A stretch of DNA of 64,000 nt from Paulownia fortunei (taxonomy: Eukaryota > Streptophyta > Magnoliopsida > Lamiales > Paulowniaceae): NCBI GenBank assembly GCA_019321725.1, contig JAGSPU010000052.1, positions 1,984,001 to 2,048,000 of the forward strand, written 5' to 3'. Position 1 is the stretch's first letter. Each line of letters opens with the position of its first letter. Both the position numbers and the translations under genes were made by a program. Below are positions 62,794-64,000 of this stretch, one piece after another. The notes under the pieces are model-generated. The model was given only the letters and a program-made list of their open reading frames with translations. It was not told where the DNA came from and did no database searches.

Positions 62794-64000
62794 ACGATCG
62801 TGTATTGAGTTTTTTACGCCTCCTGAACTGGAAATTTTTTTCTTGTGTGCATTTAGAATAATGTCTAGACCTAAGTTCTTAAATATATTCTTTTTTTTTT
62901 CTTGTGCTCTTTAGAAAGAATGCCAAGTCATTCCATTTTCTTTTGGAAACTTAGAGATTGAAGATTTCTTTTTCTTTTTCTTTTTTGAATTTAATTCCAA
63001 TTTGGAGGTTATCATTGTAATGTTAGATCAGTCTTTATGCTGTGAGCTAGTTTTCTATCCAATGTATGTATATATTGAGTGTGTATTTGGTTTGTGTGAA
63101 ATAAACTAGGGTTTTGGTTTTTATTTCCCTCCCTTCACTCTTTCTTTTTCTCTTTCTTTTTGAATCACTATCTTTTAATAATGCTTAATTTTATGCACAT
63201 TAATTTGAGGCTAAATTATAAAAATTACTTTGGATGTGTAACTAATTACAAAAAAATCTTGTTAGTTTTCAAATTACAAATGCTTTCTTCAGGTTTGTAT
63301 TTATTTTACAAAATCCCCTTAATAAGTGTAAGTAGAAACAAGAGTATTTGTAATTTACAAACTTAAATGAGTTTTTCTATAAATAACCCTGTAATTCCCC
63401 TTAATTTGCTATAAATTGCTTAATGTTAACTCAATATCTTTCCAAGAAAACTTTTTCATAACGGCAAGAACATATATATATACATACGCACATATTCATT
63501 GGGAATCCAACATGGCGCCTCGCGCGATGCATTATACCTCGTAAGTATATAGATAATAATAATATCAAAATTACATATATTGTTAACGTAACTTAACAAT
63601 TTTGCACTAGTTTAACGCCTGATGAATATATTGCTTTGAAGATTTTTCTTTCGTTATAGTTCAAAAGAGTGCAATGTATATCAGATTTTATGCCCTAAAG
63701 ATGAACTTTCACTTCTTAGTCTAAAATTGGTTTAAAACCTATCTTAAGAATCGCTGTCAAGCTAGAAAAGGTTTAGAAATTTATTGTCATAGTGGATGCT
63801 CAATCAGAAAATGGTCCTATAATTATTTTCTGGCTAGGCCAGTGCAAGTAGGCCGTTACCTGGAAAGCCCAATCTAATTTAATTGGACTAGGAAATTTTT
63901 CATTCCCCCCCCCCCCCAAAAAAAAAAAAGGAAAGAAAGACAAAAAAAGAAAAAAAGAAAAGAAATGCTGCGTTGGTTGGTACTCTTTTCCTATTTTTTA
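62794..64000. other. 3' flank of the SMR-like gene and AT-rich spacer to the window edge
   Basis: T-rich 3' flank, then AT-rich sequence with no supported gene. A homopolymer C run followed by an A run lies at about 63906-63930. Confidence 0.5.

Noticed and set aside
63512..63541. GC-richer ATG stretch followed by a good GTAAGT donor near the window end
   Set aside because: Could be a first exon of a gene beyond the edge, but about 30 bases is too little to support it.

Overview
This window is nuclear DNA from a flowering plant, almost certainly a eudicot. It is AT-rich, has GT-AG introns, long AT-rich intergenic stretches, (TA)n/(CT)n microsatellites and short hAT-like elements. The genes belong to plant families: DREB2-type ERF, a DYW-class PPR editing factor, a FRD3-type MATE transporter, an ankyrin plus RR-TZF zinc-finger protein, N-glycan GnT-II and a SIAMESE-related peptide. 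The species cannot be named from sequence alone. I see no prokaryotic, viral or organellar genes, tRNA, rRNA or CRISPR.

Layout. 1-5691 (+): 3' two thirds of an IGHMBP2/SMUBP-2-like helicase gene, entering from beyond the left edge; a hAT-like MITE sits in its first visible intron. 6250-7080 (-): a DREB2F-like transcription factor, convergent with the helicase. 7.1-11.2 kb: AT-rich spacer with microsatellites and two back-to-back MITE remnants. 11280-12572 (+): intronless GnT-II. 15991-18004 (+): small cysteine-rich protein with a predicted thylakoid-lumen targeting peptide, three exons. 20218-20478 (-): tiny hydrophobic protein. 21868-34797 (-): 24-exon ARM/HEAT-repeat gene of about 1,100 residues, function unknown. 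35111-36959 (+): intronless MEF1-like PPR-DYW editing factor, divergent from the ARM gene over a 313 bp shared promoter. 39619-46300 (+): 13-exon MATE (FRD3/DTX42-43 type). 46.3-51.2 kb: gene-free, with a duplicated noncoding segment. 51258-53381 (-): OXS2/TZF7-like zinc-finger protein. 54.9-62.5 kb: gene-free, AT-rich, with MITE debris and a G-quadruplex tract. 62539-62793 (+): probable SIAMESE-related CDK inhibitor.

The genes do not form a pathway; they are ordinary plant neighbours, several linked to organelle function, stress response and growth control. The most important caveat is that six of the nine longer genes (helicase, GnT-II, lumen protein, ARM gene, MEF1, MATE) carry small indels that break otherwise conserved reading frames, usually in or beside short homopolymers. 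This looks far more like base-level errors in the assembly than six neighbouring pseudogenes, so the frames given here were joined across those points. I found no convincing undescribed biological system. The best non-routine candidates are a perfect 23 bp inverted repeat in an ARM-gene intron and a duplicated noncoding hairpin segment at 49.7/50.4 kb.
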